A stretch of DNA of 64,000 bases, taken from contig NZ_BDDS01000008.1 in NCBI RefSeq assembly GCF_001653135.1, positions 124,001 through 188,000 of the forward strand, read 5' to 3'. The stretch comes from Pseudoalteromonas neustonica. GTDB taxonomy: Bacteria > Pseudomonadota > Gammaproteobacteria > Enterobacterales > Alteromonadaceae. Below the pieces are notes generated by a model that saw only the letters and a program-made list of their open reading frames with translations, had not been told where the DNA came from and searched no databases. A program made the translations under genes and the position numbers. Of this stretch, positions 34,727 to 43,874 are shown piece after piece. Each line of letters starts with the position of its first letter. Position 1 is the first letter of the stretch.

Positions 34727-36124
34727 TTATAAATTTTCTTCCGCAAATGAAGCTAAGCGACTTCTTACTACGCCATTCAAGTTAACTGTGGCGCTGCCCT
34801 CAAAGTCCTTAAAGCGCTCGACAATATAGGTTAAGCCCGATGTCACTGGGGTTAAGTAGTTACTATCTATTTGTGCCAGATTACCTGAACAAATTAACTT
34901 TGTCCCTTCACCACAACGGGTGATAATCGTCTTTAGCTGTGACGCAGTCAGGTTTTGACTTTCATCTAAAATAACCACTGCATTTTGAATGCTACGACCA
35001 CGCATAAAGTTAACTGATTTAAACTGTACATTCGCTTTTTCCATAATGTAATTACGACTTGATATTGGGTTTTCATCCCCTTTATGGAGCACTTCTAACG
35101 TATCTGTAATTGCAGCTAACCATGGCGCCATTTTCTCCTCTTCTGTACCTGGTAAAAAGCCAATTGATTCTGCGATTTCAGGGGTGTTGCGAGTAACGAT
35201 TACTTTATCGTAAATACCTTTTTCAATAATCATTTCAAGAGCGCTGGCCAGTGCTAATAAGGTTTTACCGCATCCTGCTGGGCCAGTTAAAATGACTAAC
35301 TCAATATTAGGGTCTAGCAACGCATCAAGGGCCATACCTTGGTAAATGTTTTTTGGTTTAACACCCCACGCAGATTGATGCATCAAACGTTCAACACCAA
35401 TATCTTTGAGCATTATGTGTTGATCATCATACGATTTAACTCGCGCTGCAAAATGGCCGTTGTCATCAAATAAATACTCATTACAAAACACACCTGGAAT
35501 GAGGCTTTTTGCTACTTTATGAAAAGTATCTCTACCATGTTGCTGCGTTTCACACTCGCCAACATGTTGCCAAAAATCACCGGTGATTTTTTGATAGCCA
35601 CTGCTTAAGAGTGCAATATCATCAATGAGTTGGTCGGTGCGGTAATCTTCAACGTATTTAAGCCCTGCCCCCTTGGCTTTCAAGCGCATATTGATATCTT
35701 TAGTGACCAATACAACTTTGACATGTGCGTGCTGCTTTTGTAAATGCACGGCACAATTAATAATACGATGGTCATTTTCATTTCCCGGTAAACCAGAGAT
35801 CGAATCTGCAAATAAATGGTCGTTAACAATGATTAGTGTGCCTGCAGATGACGCTTTAGCCTTTTTATTACTAGGTAACGCAACGCCTTTGAGCATTTGT
35901 TCTGGGGTTGCATCTTTGAGTACTTCATCTAAACCGCGAATGGCCACACGTGCATCGCGGCTAACATCATGCTTACGGTCTTTAATATGATCCAGTTCTT
36001 CTAGAACGGTCATTGGAATAACGACGTCGTGTTCTTGGAATGATAAATACGCGAGGGGTTCGTGAAGCAATACATTGGTATCTAGCACATACATTTTACT
36101 ATCAAGGTTCGAAGCTTTTTCCAT
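34727..36124 (-). CDS. PIN-PhoH family ATPase (PhoH2/YlaK type)
   Basis: A 465-residue fusion. Residues about 10-150 are a PIN-like nuclease domain (MYVLDTNVLLHEPLA; acidic DHR, KDINMRLKAKG), and residues about 240-460 a PhoH P-loop ATPase with GPAGCGKTLLALA (about 281-293), VILDESQNLT as Walker B, and a GNLAQID segment. PhoH2 proteins of this arrangement unwind and degrade RNA in studied examples. AAGGAAAG precedes the ATG. It is divergent from rapA, with a 295-bp intergenic region that holds a strong inverted repeat. Confidence 0.92.
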   Translation of the reverse strand: MEKASNLDSKMYVLDTNVLLHEPLAYLSFQEHDVVIPMTVLEELDHIKDRKHDVSRDARVAIRGLDEVLKDATPEQMLKGVALPSNKKAKASSAGTLIIVNDHLFADSISGLPGNENDHRIINCAVHLQKQHAHVKVVLVTKDINMRLKAKGAGLKYVEDYRTDQLIDDIALLSSGYQKITGDFWQHVGECETQQHGRDTFHKVAKSLIPGVFCNEYLFDDNGHFAARVKSYDDQHIMLKDIGVERLMHQSAWGVKPKNIYQGMALDALLDPNIELVILTGPAGCGKTLLALASALEMIIEKGIYDKVIVTRNTPEIAESIGFLPGTEEEKMAPWLAAITDTLEVLHKGDENPISSRNYIMEKANVQFKSVNFMRGRSIQNAVVILDESQNLTASQLKTIITRCGEGTKLICSGNLAQIDSNYLTPVTSGLTYIVERFKDFEGSATVNLNGVVRSRLASFAEENL

Positions 36125-36238
36125 AGCACTTTCCTTACGTTTTATGATTTTTATGCTATACCCAACTAACTAAGTAAAACGAGTTAACGCTAAGCTCATA
36201 ACACTTAATTGCTAAGGTATATTGTAAGTTTAGCTTAG

Positions 36239-36265
36239 TTGTCATAAAAGACCCTTTTATGACAA
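36239..36265. promoter_or_regulatory. Perfect 12-bp inverted repeat between phoH2 and rapA
   Basis: TTGTCATAAAAG-ACC-CTTTTATGACAA is a perfect palindrome with a 3-nt spacer, followed on the plus strand by GC and six T. It sits in the middle of a divergent promoter region, so an operator is as likely as a leader hairpin. The rest of the 295-bp gap has no other strong signal. Confidence 0.55.
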
Positions 36266-36419
36266 AGCTTTTTTAGTTTGAAATTAGTCAATTAAACATG
36301 TGCGTTAATAGGAATAATGCGCAGTTACTAAATTAATTAAAAGTGAGCTAGTTAGCGCCTTGCAGTGGTGTTAGGTTACAGGTAACATAGCCGCCTTTTT
36401 CTTCATAGACGAGACATAC

Positions 36420-39314
36420 ATGAATTTTTCCTTAGGTCAGCGTTGGATCAGTGATACAGAGTCAGATTTAGGATTAGGCACAGTCGTTGCCCTTGAAGGC
36501 CGACAGGTCAGCATTTTATTCCCAGCCAGTGGCGAAAACCGTGTTTATTCAATGCAAGAAGCACCGGTTACTCGCGTGGCATTTAATCCTGGTGATGTGA
36601 TCAAAAGCGTTGAAGAATGGGAACTTGAAGTCGAGTCAATTGAACCTATCGGTGATCTACTTTGTTATCATGGCACTCGTGTCGATAACGGTGAAAAAGC
36701 ACAATTAAAAGAAACTTTTTTAGATCACTTTATAAAATTTAATAAACCACAAGACCGCCTATTTGCCGGCCAAGTTGACCGTTTTGATCGTTACACATTG
36801 CGCTACCAAACCTGGCAACATCAATTTGAACGCCAACAATCCCCCATTAAAGGACTGATTGGCCAAAGAGCAAGCTTAATACCGCATCAGCTTTACATTG
36901 CTCAAGAAGTAGGCAAACGATTTGCACCACGCGTATTATTGTCTGACGAAGTGGGCCTTGGTAAAACTATTGAAGCAGGTATGATTTTACATCAACAAAT
37001 CATCAGTGGCCGTGCCAGCCGTGTATTAATCATAGTACCTGAAAATTTACAGCATCAATGGTTAGTCGAAATGTTGCGCCGCTTTAACTTACACTTCTCT
37101 ATTTTTGATGAAGAACGTTGCGACGAAGCATTTGCTGATTCACCCAATGTATTTGATACCGAACAATTAGTGCTTACCAGCCTTGAATTTATAACCAAGA
37201 AAAAACGCTGGTTTGAACAAGCAACCATGGCAGATTGGGATTTACTTATTGTTGATGAAGCGCATCATTTAAGTATTGCCAATGGCAAGCAAAGTACTGA
37301 ATATCAACGTATCGCTGAATTAAGCCAAGACATTCCTGGGTTAATATTATTAACCGCAACTCCTGATCAATTAGGTCACCGTAGCCATTTTGCGCGTTTA
37401 CAGTTACTCGACCCTGATCGTTTTTATGATTACGATGCCTTTGTAGAAGAAGAAAGTAATTACAAGCACACTGCAGAGGCAGCCAATCAATTACTTCAAG
37501 ACAAAGCGCTTGATGATAGCGCCAAAGCCACATTGATTGAGCTGTTAAAAGAAACCGATATCACAGGTGTCCTTGAACAAGCACAAAGTGGTGATGAAGC
37601 GGCTCGTAAAGAAATTTTAGCCATGCTATTAGATCGCCACGGCACAGGCCGTATCTTATTTAGAAATAGTCGCAGTGGCATTGATGGCTACCCTAGTCGT
37701 AAGCTCCATGCTTACCCAATGGAAATACCAAAACAATATAAAACAGCAATGTCTGTACTTGGCAATATGAGCGGCATTCAAAATGCTCAGTTAAGTGCAC
37801 AACGCGCACTCTTTCCTGAAAAAATATTTCAAGAGTTTGAAGGCGAAAGCGCAAGCTGGGGGATGTTTGATCCTCGCGTAGATTGGCTGATCAACACCCT
37901 TAAAACTCTCAAACACGAAAAAGTATTACTGATTTGTGCTAAAGCAGAAACGGCGATTAGCTTAGAGCAAATATTGCGTGAACGTGAAGCGATTAAAGCC
38001 TCAGTATTCCATGAAGGTATGTCGATTATTGAACGCGACCGCGCTGCTGCATTTTTTGCTGACGAGTACGACAACGCACAAATATTGTTATGCTCTGAAA
38101 TTGGCTCTGAAGGTCGTAACTTCCAATTTTCACATCATTTAGTCTTATTTGATTTACCGCTAAACCCTGATTTATTAGAACAACGCATTGGCCGTTTAGA
38201 CCGTATTGGTCAAACGCAAGACGTCAATATCCATGTGCCGTATTTTGAAAACACTGCACAAGAAGTGCTACTGCGCTGGTATAACGAAGGCCTAGATGCC
38301 TTTGAGACCACGTCAACCACAGGCCAAATGCTCTATAAAGAATTTAGTGAAGATCTGCTTGAATTTATTTCAGCGCACAACTGCGATGAAGATGAACTTG
38401 ACCCATTACTTGAGCAAGTTGCCAGCCAAAATGCTAAATTGCGTAAGCAAATGGAAAGCGGCCGTGACCGTTTACTTGAGCTACATTCATCAGGTCAAGG
38501 TGCCGCTGATTCATTAGTAGCTGATATTGAAAAGCTTGATAACCAGTTTGAATTGCCAAGTTATATGATCAATGTATTTGATACCTTTGGCGTCAGCCAA
38601 GAAGATAAAGGTGAAAATACCATAATCCTAAAGCCAACAGAACACATGCTAAATCCATCGTTCCCAAGCTTAAAAGATGACGGTATAACCGTAACATTCG
38701 ACCGTGATACCGCGTTATCACAAGAAGATGTTCACTTTATCAGTTGGGATCACCCTATGGTGCAAGGCACCTTAGACATGATTTGTGATGATGACTTTGG
38801 TACCGCCTCTGTTGCGCTTCTTAAAAACAAAAAGTTACCACCGGGAACTTTCTTTGTTGAGCTAATTTTCTTAGGCGAAGCGATGGCACCAAAAGCTCTA
38901 CAAGTAGGTCGTTTTTTACCACCAACACCGATTCGTATTTTGCTTGATAAAGCGAGTAATAATTTAGGTGAAAATGTTGGGTTTGATGGATTTAATCAGC
39001 AGCTCTCTGCTGTTGGCCGTCAAACAGCAAGTAAATTAGCCGGAGCATTACAAAGCGCAATTCATCCAATGATCAAAACCGCGCAAGCAATGGCGCAAAC
39101 AAAACTTGAAGTGATCCGTGCCGCTGCCCTTGAGAAAATGCAACATTCACTCGCTGAAGAGCAAGCTCGCTTAGCGGCGCTGAAACAAATTAATCCAAAC
39201 ATTCGTGAAGAAGAGCTGACTTTTTACGACAAGCAACGCACTGAGCTAACCACGCATATTGAAAAAGCGCAGTTAAAACTTGATGCTATTCGCTTAATCG
39301 TGGTTTCTCACTGA
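36420..39314 (+). CDS. rapA: RNA polymerase-associated helicase-like ATPase RapA
   Basis: A 964-residue Swi2/Snf2 ATPase that binds RNA polymerase and helps recycle it after transcription. N-terminal Tudor-like domains (GQRWISDTESDLGLGTVVA) precede the motor: Walker A SDEVGLGKTIEAGMI, DEAH box in LIVDEAHHLS, and motif VI EQRIGRLDRIGQ. The length matches E. coli RapA (968). The next genes, rluA and djlA, also follow rapA in E. coli, confirming the locus. Confidence 0.97.
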   Translation: MNFSLGQRWISDTESDLGLGTVVALEGRQVSILFPASGENRVYSMQEAPVTRVAFNPGDVIKSVEEWELEVESIEPIGDLLCYHGTRVDNGEKAQLKETFLDHFIKFNKPQDRLFAGQVDRFDRYTLRYQTWQHQFERQQSPIKGLIGQRASLIPHQLYIAQEVGKRFAPRVLLSDEVGLGKTIEAGMILHQQIISGRASRVLIIVPENLQHQWLVEMLRRFNLHFSIFDEERCDEAFADSPNVFDTEQLVLTSLEFITKKKRWFEQATMADWDLLIVDEAHHLSIANGKQSTEYQRIAELSQDIPGLILLTATPDQLGHRSHFARLQLLDPDRFYDYDAFVEEESNYKHTAEAANQLLQDKALDDSAKATLIELLKETDITGVLEQAQSGDEAARKEILAMLLDRHGTGRILFRNSRSGIDGYPSRKLHAYPMEIPKQYKTAMSVLGNMSGIQNAQLSAQRALFPEKIFQEFEGESASWGMFDPRVDWLINTLKTLKHEKVLLICAKAETAISLEQILREREAIKASVFHEGMSIIERDRAAAFFADEYDNAQILLCSEIGSEGRNFQFSHHLVLFDLPLNPDLLEQRIGRLDRIGQTQDVNIHVPYFENTAQEVLLRWYNEGLDAFETTSTTGQMLYKEFSEDLLEFISAHNCDEDELDPLLEQVASQNAKLRKQMESGRDRLLELHSSGQGAADSLVADIEKLDNQFELPSYMINVFDTFGVSQEDKGENTIILKPTEHMLNPSFPSLKDDGITVTFDRDTALSQEDVHFISWDHPMVQGTLDMICDDDFGTASVALLKNKKLPPGTFFVELIFLGEAMAPKALQVGRFLPPTPIRILLDKASNNLGENVGFDGFNQQLSAVGRQTASKLAGALQSAIHPMIKTAQAMAQTKLEVIRAAALEKMQHSLAEEQARLAALKQINPNIREEELTFYDKQRTELTTHIEKAQLKLDAIRLIVVSH

Positions 39315-39332
39315 TCATAGCTTTAGCTCGAA

Positions 39333-39374
39333 GTTATAAGTTATAAGCTATAAGCTATAAGCTATAAGCTATAA
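39333..39374. repeat. 7-bp tandem repeat after rapA
   Basis: Six uninterrupted 7-bp units: two GTTATAA followed by four GCTATAA. The tract is 18 nt past the rapA stop and directly precedes the rapA terminator. Copy number probably varies by slippage. Confidence 0.93.
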
Positions 39375-39381
39375 GCTTTAG

Positions 39382-39417
39382 AAAAGCGCGGTGTATTAAT
39401 TTATACCACGCTTTTTT
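39382..39417 (+). terminator. Terminator after rapA
   Basis: AAAAGCGCGGT and ACCACGCTTTT form an 11-bp stem with one mismatch around a 12-nt AT loop, ending in six T. Confidence 0.75.
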
Positions 39418-39538
39418 AACCTTCAAACAAATATTGTAGCCAACATAAACGCTTACTTGAAAAGGAATCAAGCCTAGTGATTGTGAAATAAGGACGACTA
39501 CACTAAAATGCAACGCTTGTGAATCGCTGAGGTCTATC

Positions 39539-40192
39539 GTGTTACTTAATTACAACCCCCCGCTCGATCCGTATTTAACCATCGTATATCAAGATGATGA
39601 TTTACTGATTGTAAATAAGCCCAGTGAGCTATTAACAGTACCCGGCAAAGATCCTAAACACGCAGACTGTTTAATTGCCCGTGTTAATCGTGTATTCCCC
39701 ACCGCTAAAATTGTTCATCGTTTGGATATGGCAACCTCTGGGATTATTTGTTTAGCGATGAATAAAGCCGCTCATCGCCATGTAAGTATGCAATTTCAAG
39801 AACGTCAAACAGCTAAGCGCTATATTGCTCGTGTGTACGGCAAGCTTAAACCTGAAACTGGATCTGTAGATTTACCCCTTATTTGTGACTGGCCTAACCG
39901 CCCAAAACAAATGGTTGATCATGATAATGGTAAGCCTTCCTTGACGCATTACAACGTACTGGAATATGAAGCACACGCAACGCGCGTAGAGTTAACGCCA
40001 ATTACAGGTCGCTCTCATCAATTACGCGTCCATATGCTATCGTTGGGTCACCCTATTTTAGGTGATAGGTTGTACGCTCACCCTGATGCCTTAAGTGCAG
40101 CACCACGCTTGCAGTTACATGCGCAAATGTTACAACTCACCCACCCTATCACTGAACAAACTATGATCTTTGAAGCTGAACCTGATTTTTAA
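39539..40192 (+). CDS. rluA: RluA family rRNA/tRNA pseudouridine synthase
   Basis: A 217-residue cytoplasmic enzyme. The catalytic Asp lies in the motif IVHRLDMATSGIICLA, and LTPITGRSHQLRVHMLSLGHPILGDRLY is cut here to its core GRSHQLRVHM and GHPILGDRLY. Length and position between rapA and djlA fit RluA, which makes pseudouridine 746 in 23S rRNA and 32 in some tRNAs. Translation probably begins at GTG 39539 (MLLNYNPPLDPYL). Confidence 0.94.
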   Translation: MLLNYNPPLDPYLTIVYQDDDLLIVNKPSELLTVPGKDPKHADCLIARVNRVFPTAKIVHRLDMATSGIICLAMNKAAHRHVSMQFQERQTAKRYIARVYGKLKPETGSVDLPLICDWPNRPKQMVDHDNGKPSLTHYNVLEYEAHATRVELTPITGRSHQLRVHMLSLGHPILGDRLYAHPDALSAAPRLQLHAQMLQLTHPITEQTMIFEAEPDF

Positions 40193-40278
40193 TTGCATCG
40201 TTTGATTGATAGAAATTGCGCTAAACTTTTTACAATTAAAGCCGATAACCATATATTGATTCATTGCACGTGGTTACT

Positions 40279-41244
40279 ATGATTATTGGCAAAAAATTAA
40301 AAAACCATCAATTAATCAGCTTTGTCGGCTGTTTAATGTTGGCAGCGCCCCTCCTTGCGGCCGATTTCATTGCGCCAACACCATGGTCAACTATTGCTAG
40401 CAGTGATTTAGCACGCTTAATGCCAGATGATGAAGTAAAACCCCTACTCGCTGGCGAAACAGAGTTTACAACGTTATACCGTCAACATATGAGTGCTCAA
40501 CAACGTGGTGTGGTTTTAATTATTCCTGATTGGCAGCATTTACCAACGAATAATGACGGTGTTAATTTTTTGCGTACTGAGCTAAATGATTTAGGCTACG
40601 CAACTATTGCAATGACAGTCCCTGATATAGATTGGTACGCCAACGATAGCACCGTCAACGATAGCGCCATCAACGAAACAGAAGCCACAACACCCGATCC
40701 CCAAGAAAATACCGAAGCACCAACTAATACTCCTGCAAATGATGCGCTAGAACAAGCCCCTGCACCAATGGCTTCACCCAAGCATGTAGATGCAATTCCT
40801 ATGATCAGCAACGCGATTATTGATAACTATAAGCTTAACCTTATTTCGCGATTTAACGCCTTGTATGAAAGTGCTTTAAATGAAGATGGGAAAATAGTCG
40901 TAGTGGCTCAAGGTGCCAGTGCTGGGGTTTTATTAGAGCATTATGCAAGCTTTCCAAGCACAAATATTGATGCATTTATTAGCCTTAGCAGCTACTTGCC
41001 AAACACTGAGCGAAATAAAAAGCTCAATGCAACAATATCAACGATTAGCCCACCACTGCTGGATGTTTATTACAGCGTTGATAATTCCAACTTGTTGTTA
41101 AGCATTGCCCAAAGAAAGCGTTGGGTAAAACGTCATAGTAAATATGATTACCGCCAACGTGAGTTATTTGGTTTACGCTCAGCGCCGGAGCAACATGAGC
41201 GATTAACCAAAGAGGTGGACGGTTTTTTACGCCGCCTTTTTTAA
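40279..41244 (+). CDS. DUF3530 secreted protein
   Basis: A 321-residue protein with a signal peptide (FVGCLMLAAPLLAADF). The body has an alpha/beta-hydrolase-like order: QRGVVLIIPDWQHLP, FLRTELNDLGYATIAMTVPD, a low-complexity acidic/proline/threonine insert (about residues 125-170), KIVVVAQGASAGVLLEHYA in place of the nucleophile elbow and RKRWVKRHSKYDYRQRE at the end. The elbow reads G-A-S-A-G rather than GxSxG with full context, so activity is uncertain. I use ATG 40279; a TTG five codons upstream is possible. It overlaps the convergent djlA by 18 nt. The family is limited to marine gammaproteobacteria. Confidence 0.82.
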   Translation: MIIGKKLKNHQLISFVGCLMLAAPLLAADFIAPTPWSTIASSDLARLMPDDEVKPLLAGETEFTTLYRQHMSAQQRGVVLIIPDWQHLPTNNDGVNFLRTELNDLGYATIAMTVPDIDWYANDSTVNDSAINETEATTPDPQENTEAPTNTPANDALEQAPAPMASPKHVDAIPMISNAIIDNYKLNLISRFNALYESALNEDGKIVVVAQGASAGVLLEHYASFPSTNIDAFISLSSYLPNTERNKKLNATISTISPPLLDVYYSVDNSNLLLSIAQRKRWVKRHSKYDYRQRELFGLRSAPEQHERLTKEVDGFLRRLF

Positions 41245-42099
41245 GTACTCATAAGCCGATTGAATATCTTGGCTTTTTTTCACAGCCAGTTCCATCATAT
41301 GCTTAGGTAAGCCTTGAGATACTAATTTATCAGGATGATGTTGCGCCATTAATTTACGATACGCTATTTTTACATCACGCTCACTCGCTTCATTATTTAA
41401 ACCCAACAACGCCAAGGCTTGAGTGCGGCTCATGCCATTATTGGGTGGAACATGATGACCTGAGCCTTCTCGATAGCTACTGCTTTGACCTTGCTGACGA
41501 TTTTGCTGTTGTTGATAGCGTTGTTGCTGCTGGCGGAATGAAAACTCAGCCTGATACCGCTTAAGTACAAACGCAAAATGTGTTTTTGAAATACCCAAAT
41601 GCTTGCTGACTTCTTGTAATAGCTCTTTTTCTTGAGCGGCAAGCACACCGTCAGAAAATGCCATTTGGATTTGAATTTCTAAAAAAAGCTGCAGTAAATC
41701 ATGACGACGAGCAAAGCGCTCTTTAAAATCATAAACCGTTTCTTTTAATGAAAAGTCAGCTTCTTTACCTGCTTTAAATGCACCTTGTGCTTCTTTACGG
41801 TCATCACCCTTTAAACCCATCTCATCCATAAATAGACTGGCAGCACGAATATGAGTTTCACTGACTCTCCCATTTGATTTCGCTATATGCCCCATAACAG
41901 CAAAACAGCTTGAAAAGAACAATGCTTGGCGTTGATTTATATCATCATCACCTTTAAATAAGTTTGAAAAGCCACCCGCTTTATCAAAATTTTTCTTGAG
42001 GCTTTTATCAAACATATGCCCTAAATATAGGCCTATAAACAATCCAACAATACGCCCAAACATAAAACCAAAACAGGCACCTAAAATTTTACCCCACAT
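41227..42099 (-). CDS. djlA: DjlA, membrane-anchored DnaJ-like co-chaperone
   Basis: A 290-residue protein with an N-terminal glycine-rich membrane segment (GKILGACFGFMFGRIVGLFI), a TerB-like middle domain (about 55-165), a Gln-rich linker (about 185-210) and a C-terminal J domain with HHPDKL at about 254-258. DjlA stimulates DnaK and affects capsule and envelope stress signalling. It overlaps murU by 11 nt and the opposite DUF3530 gene by 18 nt. In E. coli djlA is also directly adjacent to lptD; here amgK-murU is inserted between them. Confidence 0.95.
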   Translation of the reverse strand: MWGKILGACFGFMFGRIVGLFIGLYLGHMFDKSLKKNFDKAGGFSNLFKGDDDINQRQALFFSSCFAVMGHIAKSNGRVSETHIRAASLFMDEMGLKGDDRKEAQGAFKAGKEADFSLKETVYDFKERFARRHDLLQLFLEIQIQMAFSDGVLAAQEKELLQEVSKHLGISKTHFAFVLKRYQAEFSFRQQQQRYQQQQNRQQGQSSSYREGSGHHVPPNNGMSRTQALALLGLNNEASERDVKIAYRKLMAQHHPDKLVSQGLPKHMMELAVKKSQDIQSAYEYLKKAA

Positions 42100-42760
42100 G
42101 AGGTGCTCCTCTTACATGTTCATTTAATTGCGCTAACCGTTGCGGGGTACCGACATCATTCCACATACCAATGTACAACTGTGTCGATACATCACATTCG
42201 TTCAAACGCATGCGTAATAATGGCCCTAAAGGCAATACGCCGCCTTGTAAACCATCAAAAAAATGACGCTGAAACCGACTAATACCCGAAAAAGTATACT
42301 TTTGACTTTCAGGGCCCAAGTGACGCAAAGTAAAATCCCCATCAGGGTTATGCGCAGGGTTTTCAACAAGTACGATATGCCCTTCACCAATATCTAAATG
42401 TAATTGCGCTAATGAGCTTATATCGTAATCGGTAAATATATCCCCGTTAATAACGATAAAGTCATCACCAAGCAAAGGTAATGCATGGATGATCCCGCCG
42501 GCAGTTTCAAGCCCCCCTTCAGGCTCGTGGCTGTAAATAATTTTTACATCAAATGCGCTGCCGTCACCAAAGTAATCACTAATTTTATCACCTTGCCATG
42601 CAAGATTAATTACAATTTCTGTAATTCCCGCGCTTTTCAGACGCTCGATATGGTGTTCTATAAGCGGCATACCTGCGACCTGTAACATCGGCTTGGGCAA
42701 TTTCGCTGTCAGTGGCATCATTCTTTGACCACGCCCCGCGGCTAAAATCATCGCTTTCAT
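42089..42760 (-). CDS. murU: MurU, N-acetylmuramate-1-phosphate uridylyltransferase
   Basis: A 223-residue nucleotidyltransferase. The N-terminal MILAAGRGQRMMPLTAKLPKPML is cut here to AAGRGQRMMPLT and PKPML, the sugar-nucleotide pyrophosphorylase signature; FIVINGDIFTD carries the metal-binding Asp. With AmgK it forms the anabolic peptidoglycan recycling bypass that makes UDP-MurNAc directly, as characterised in Pseudomonas putida, and this bypass confers fosfomycin resilience. It lies 3 nt downstream of amgK. Confidence 0.93.
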   Translation of the reverse strand: MKAMILAAGRGQRMMPLTAKLPKPMLQVAGMPLIEHHIERLKSAGITEIVINLAWQGDKISDYFGDGSAFDVKIIYSHEPEGGLETAGGIIHALPLLGDDFIVINGDIFTDYDISSLAQLHLDIGEGHIVLVENPAHNPDGDFTLRHLGPESQKYTFSGISRFQRHFFDGLQGGVLPLGPLLRMRLNECDVSTQLYIGMWNDVGTPQRLAQLNEHVRGAPHVG

Positions 42761-42763
42761 TTA

Positions 42764-43771
42764 TTAATTACCTAATTTTTCTTTTATCGCGACACGCGTA
42801 GCAGGAATGATGGTATTGGCAATCCATAACCCTAATGGTTGCAGCGTTTTATGTTCTTGTGCCACATCCGCAATATAGCGTAATGTCGGAAGTACGTTTT
42901 CCATATAGCCCAGCTTGCCATCACGTAAATTTAAACGACAAAAGATACCTGCGGCTTTTAAATGCCGTTGAATACCGGTCAAATCAAACCACTGCTTAAA
43001 TTGTGCAAAACTTACGTTAGCACTGATCAGACCTTGCTCCTTAAACTCTTTATAGGCGTGCTCAAGTAAATATTCGAGTTCATCATGGGGCAGTTTAAAA
43101 TAGCAATCGCGCAATAATGAAACAAGGTCATAACACACAGGGCCTTGAACCGCGTCTTGGTAATCAATAATCGCCCATTGCTGGTTACTCCGCATAATGT
43201 TACGACTATGAAAATCTCGATGTACTGTAACACTTGGCTGGGCAAGTACATTTTCAATAAGCAATTCCGCGCTGCGTTTCCACAGGGCATCAATTGCGGG
43301 TGTCACTGTCAGCCCTAAAAATCCTTCCACTAGCCACTGTAAGAAAATACCGAGTTCAAGCTCTAAAAATTCACGGTCAAAATCTTTCATGTATGCTACA
43401 GGCGGCATTTTAGCCCATTGTGCACTGAGTTTTATGAGGTGCTTATAGTGGCTAGTCCGTTCTTTGTCCTCTAGCATATCAGCGAGGTGTATATTGCCTA
43501 GATCACTTAATAAGAAGAATCCTTGTTTTTCATCGGCATGTAATATTTTTGGTAGTTTGAAGCCATGCTCGGAAAAAACTTTATTAAGTTCAATATAGGG
43601 GGTGTTATCGAGTTTAGTTGGATCAGAGTCCATAACAATGTAACTATCTTGACCGCGATTTAAACGGAAATAACGGCGAAAACTCGCATCCCCCGTGATC
43701 GCAGCTAACTGGTATTCTTCATCACTAAAGTGGGGATTTAAAAACTGCTGTAAACTTTTATAACGGTTCAT
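42764..43771 (-). CDS. amgK: AmgK, anomeric MurNAc/GlcNAc kinase
   Basis: A 335-residue aminoglycoside phosphotransferase-fold kinase. The catalytic loop VHRDFHSRNIM and metal-binding WAIIDYQDA are intact. It phosphorylates the anomeric position of recovered MurNAc and GlcNAc, and MurU then adds UMP. The adjacency to murU and divergence from lptD matches Pseudomonas. The lptD promoter must lie in the 103-bp gap. Confidence 0.94.
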   Translation of the reverse strand: MNRYKSLQQFLNPHFSDEEYQLAAITGDASFRRYFRLNRGQDSYIVMDSDPTKLDNTPYIELNKVFSEHGFKLPKILHADEKQGFFLLSDLGNIHLADMLEDKERTSHYKHLIKLSAQWAKMPPVAYMKDFDREFLELELGIFLQWLVEGFLGLTVTPAIDALWKRSAELLIENVLAQPSVTVHRDFHSRNIMRSNQQWAIIDYQDAVQGPVCYDLVSLLRDCYFKLPHDELEYLLEHAYKEFKEQGLISANVSFAQFKQWFDLTGIQRHLKAAGIFCRLNLRDGKLGYMENVLPTLRYIADVAQEHKTLQPLGLWIANTIIPATRVAIKEKLGN

Positions 43772-43874
43772 TTTACAAGATATCTATTTTTCACTAAGTC
43801 AATTACTGTATTTGCCATTGTTTTCCTTTATTATGTGAGGTCTATATTCAACGACACCATATTAAGGTTAATAA

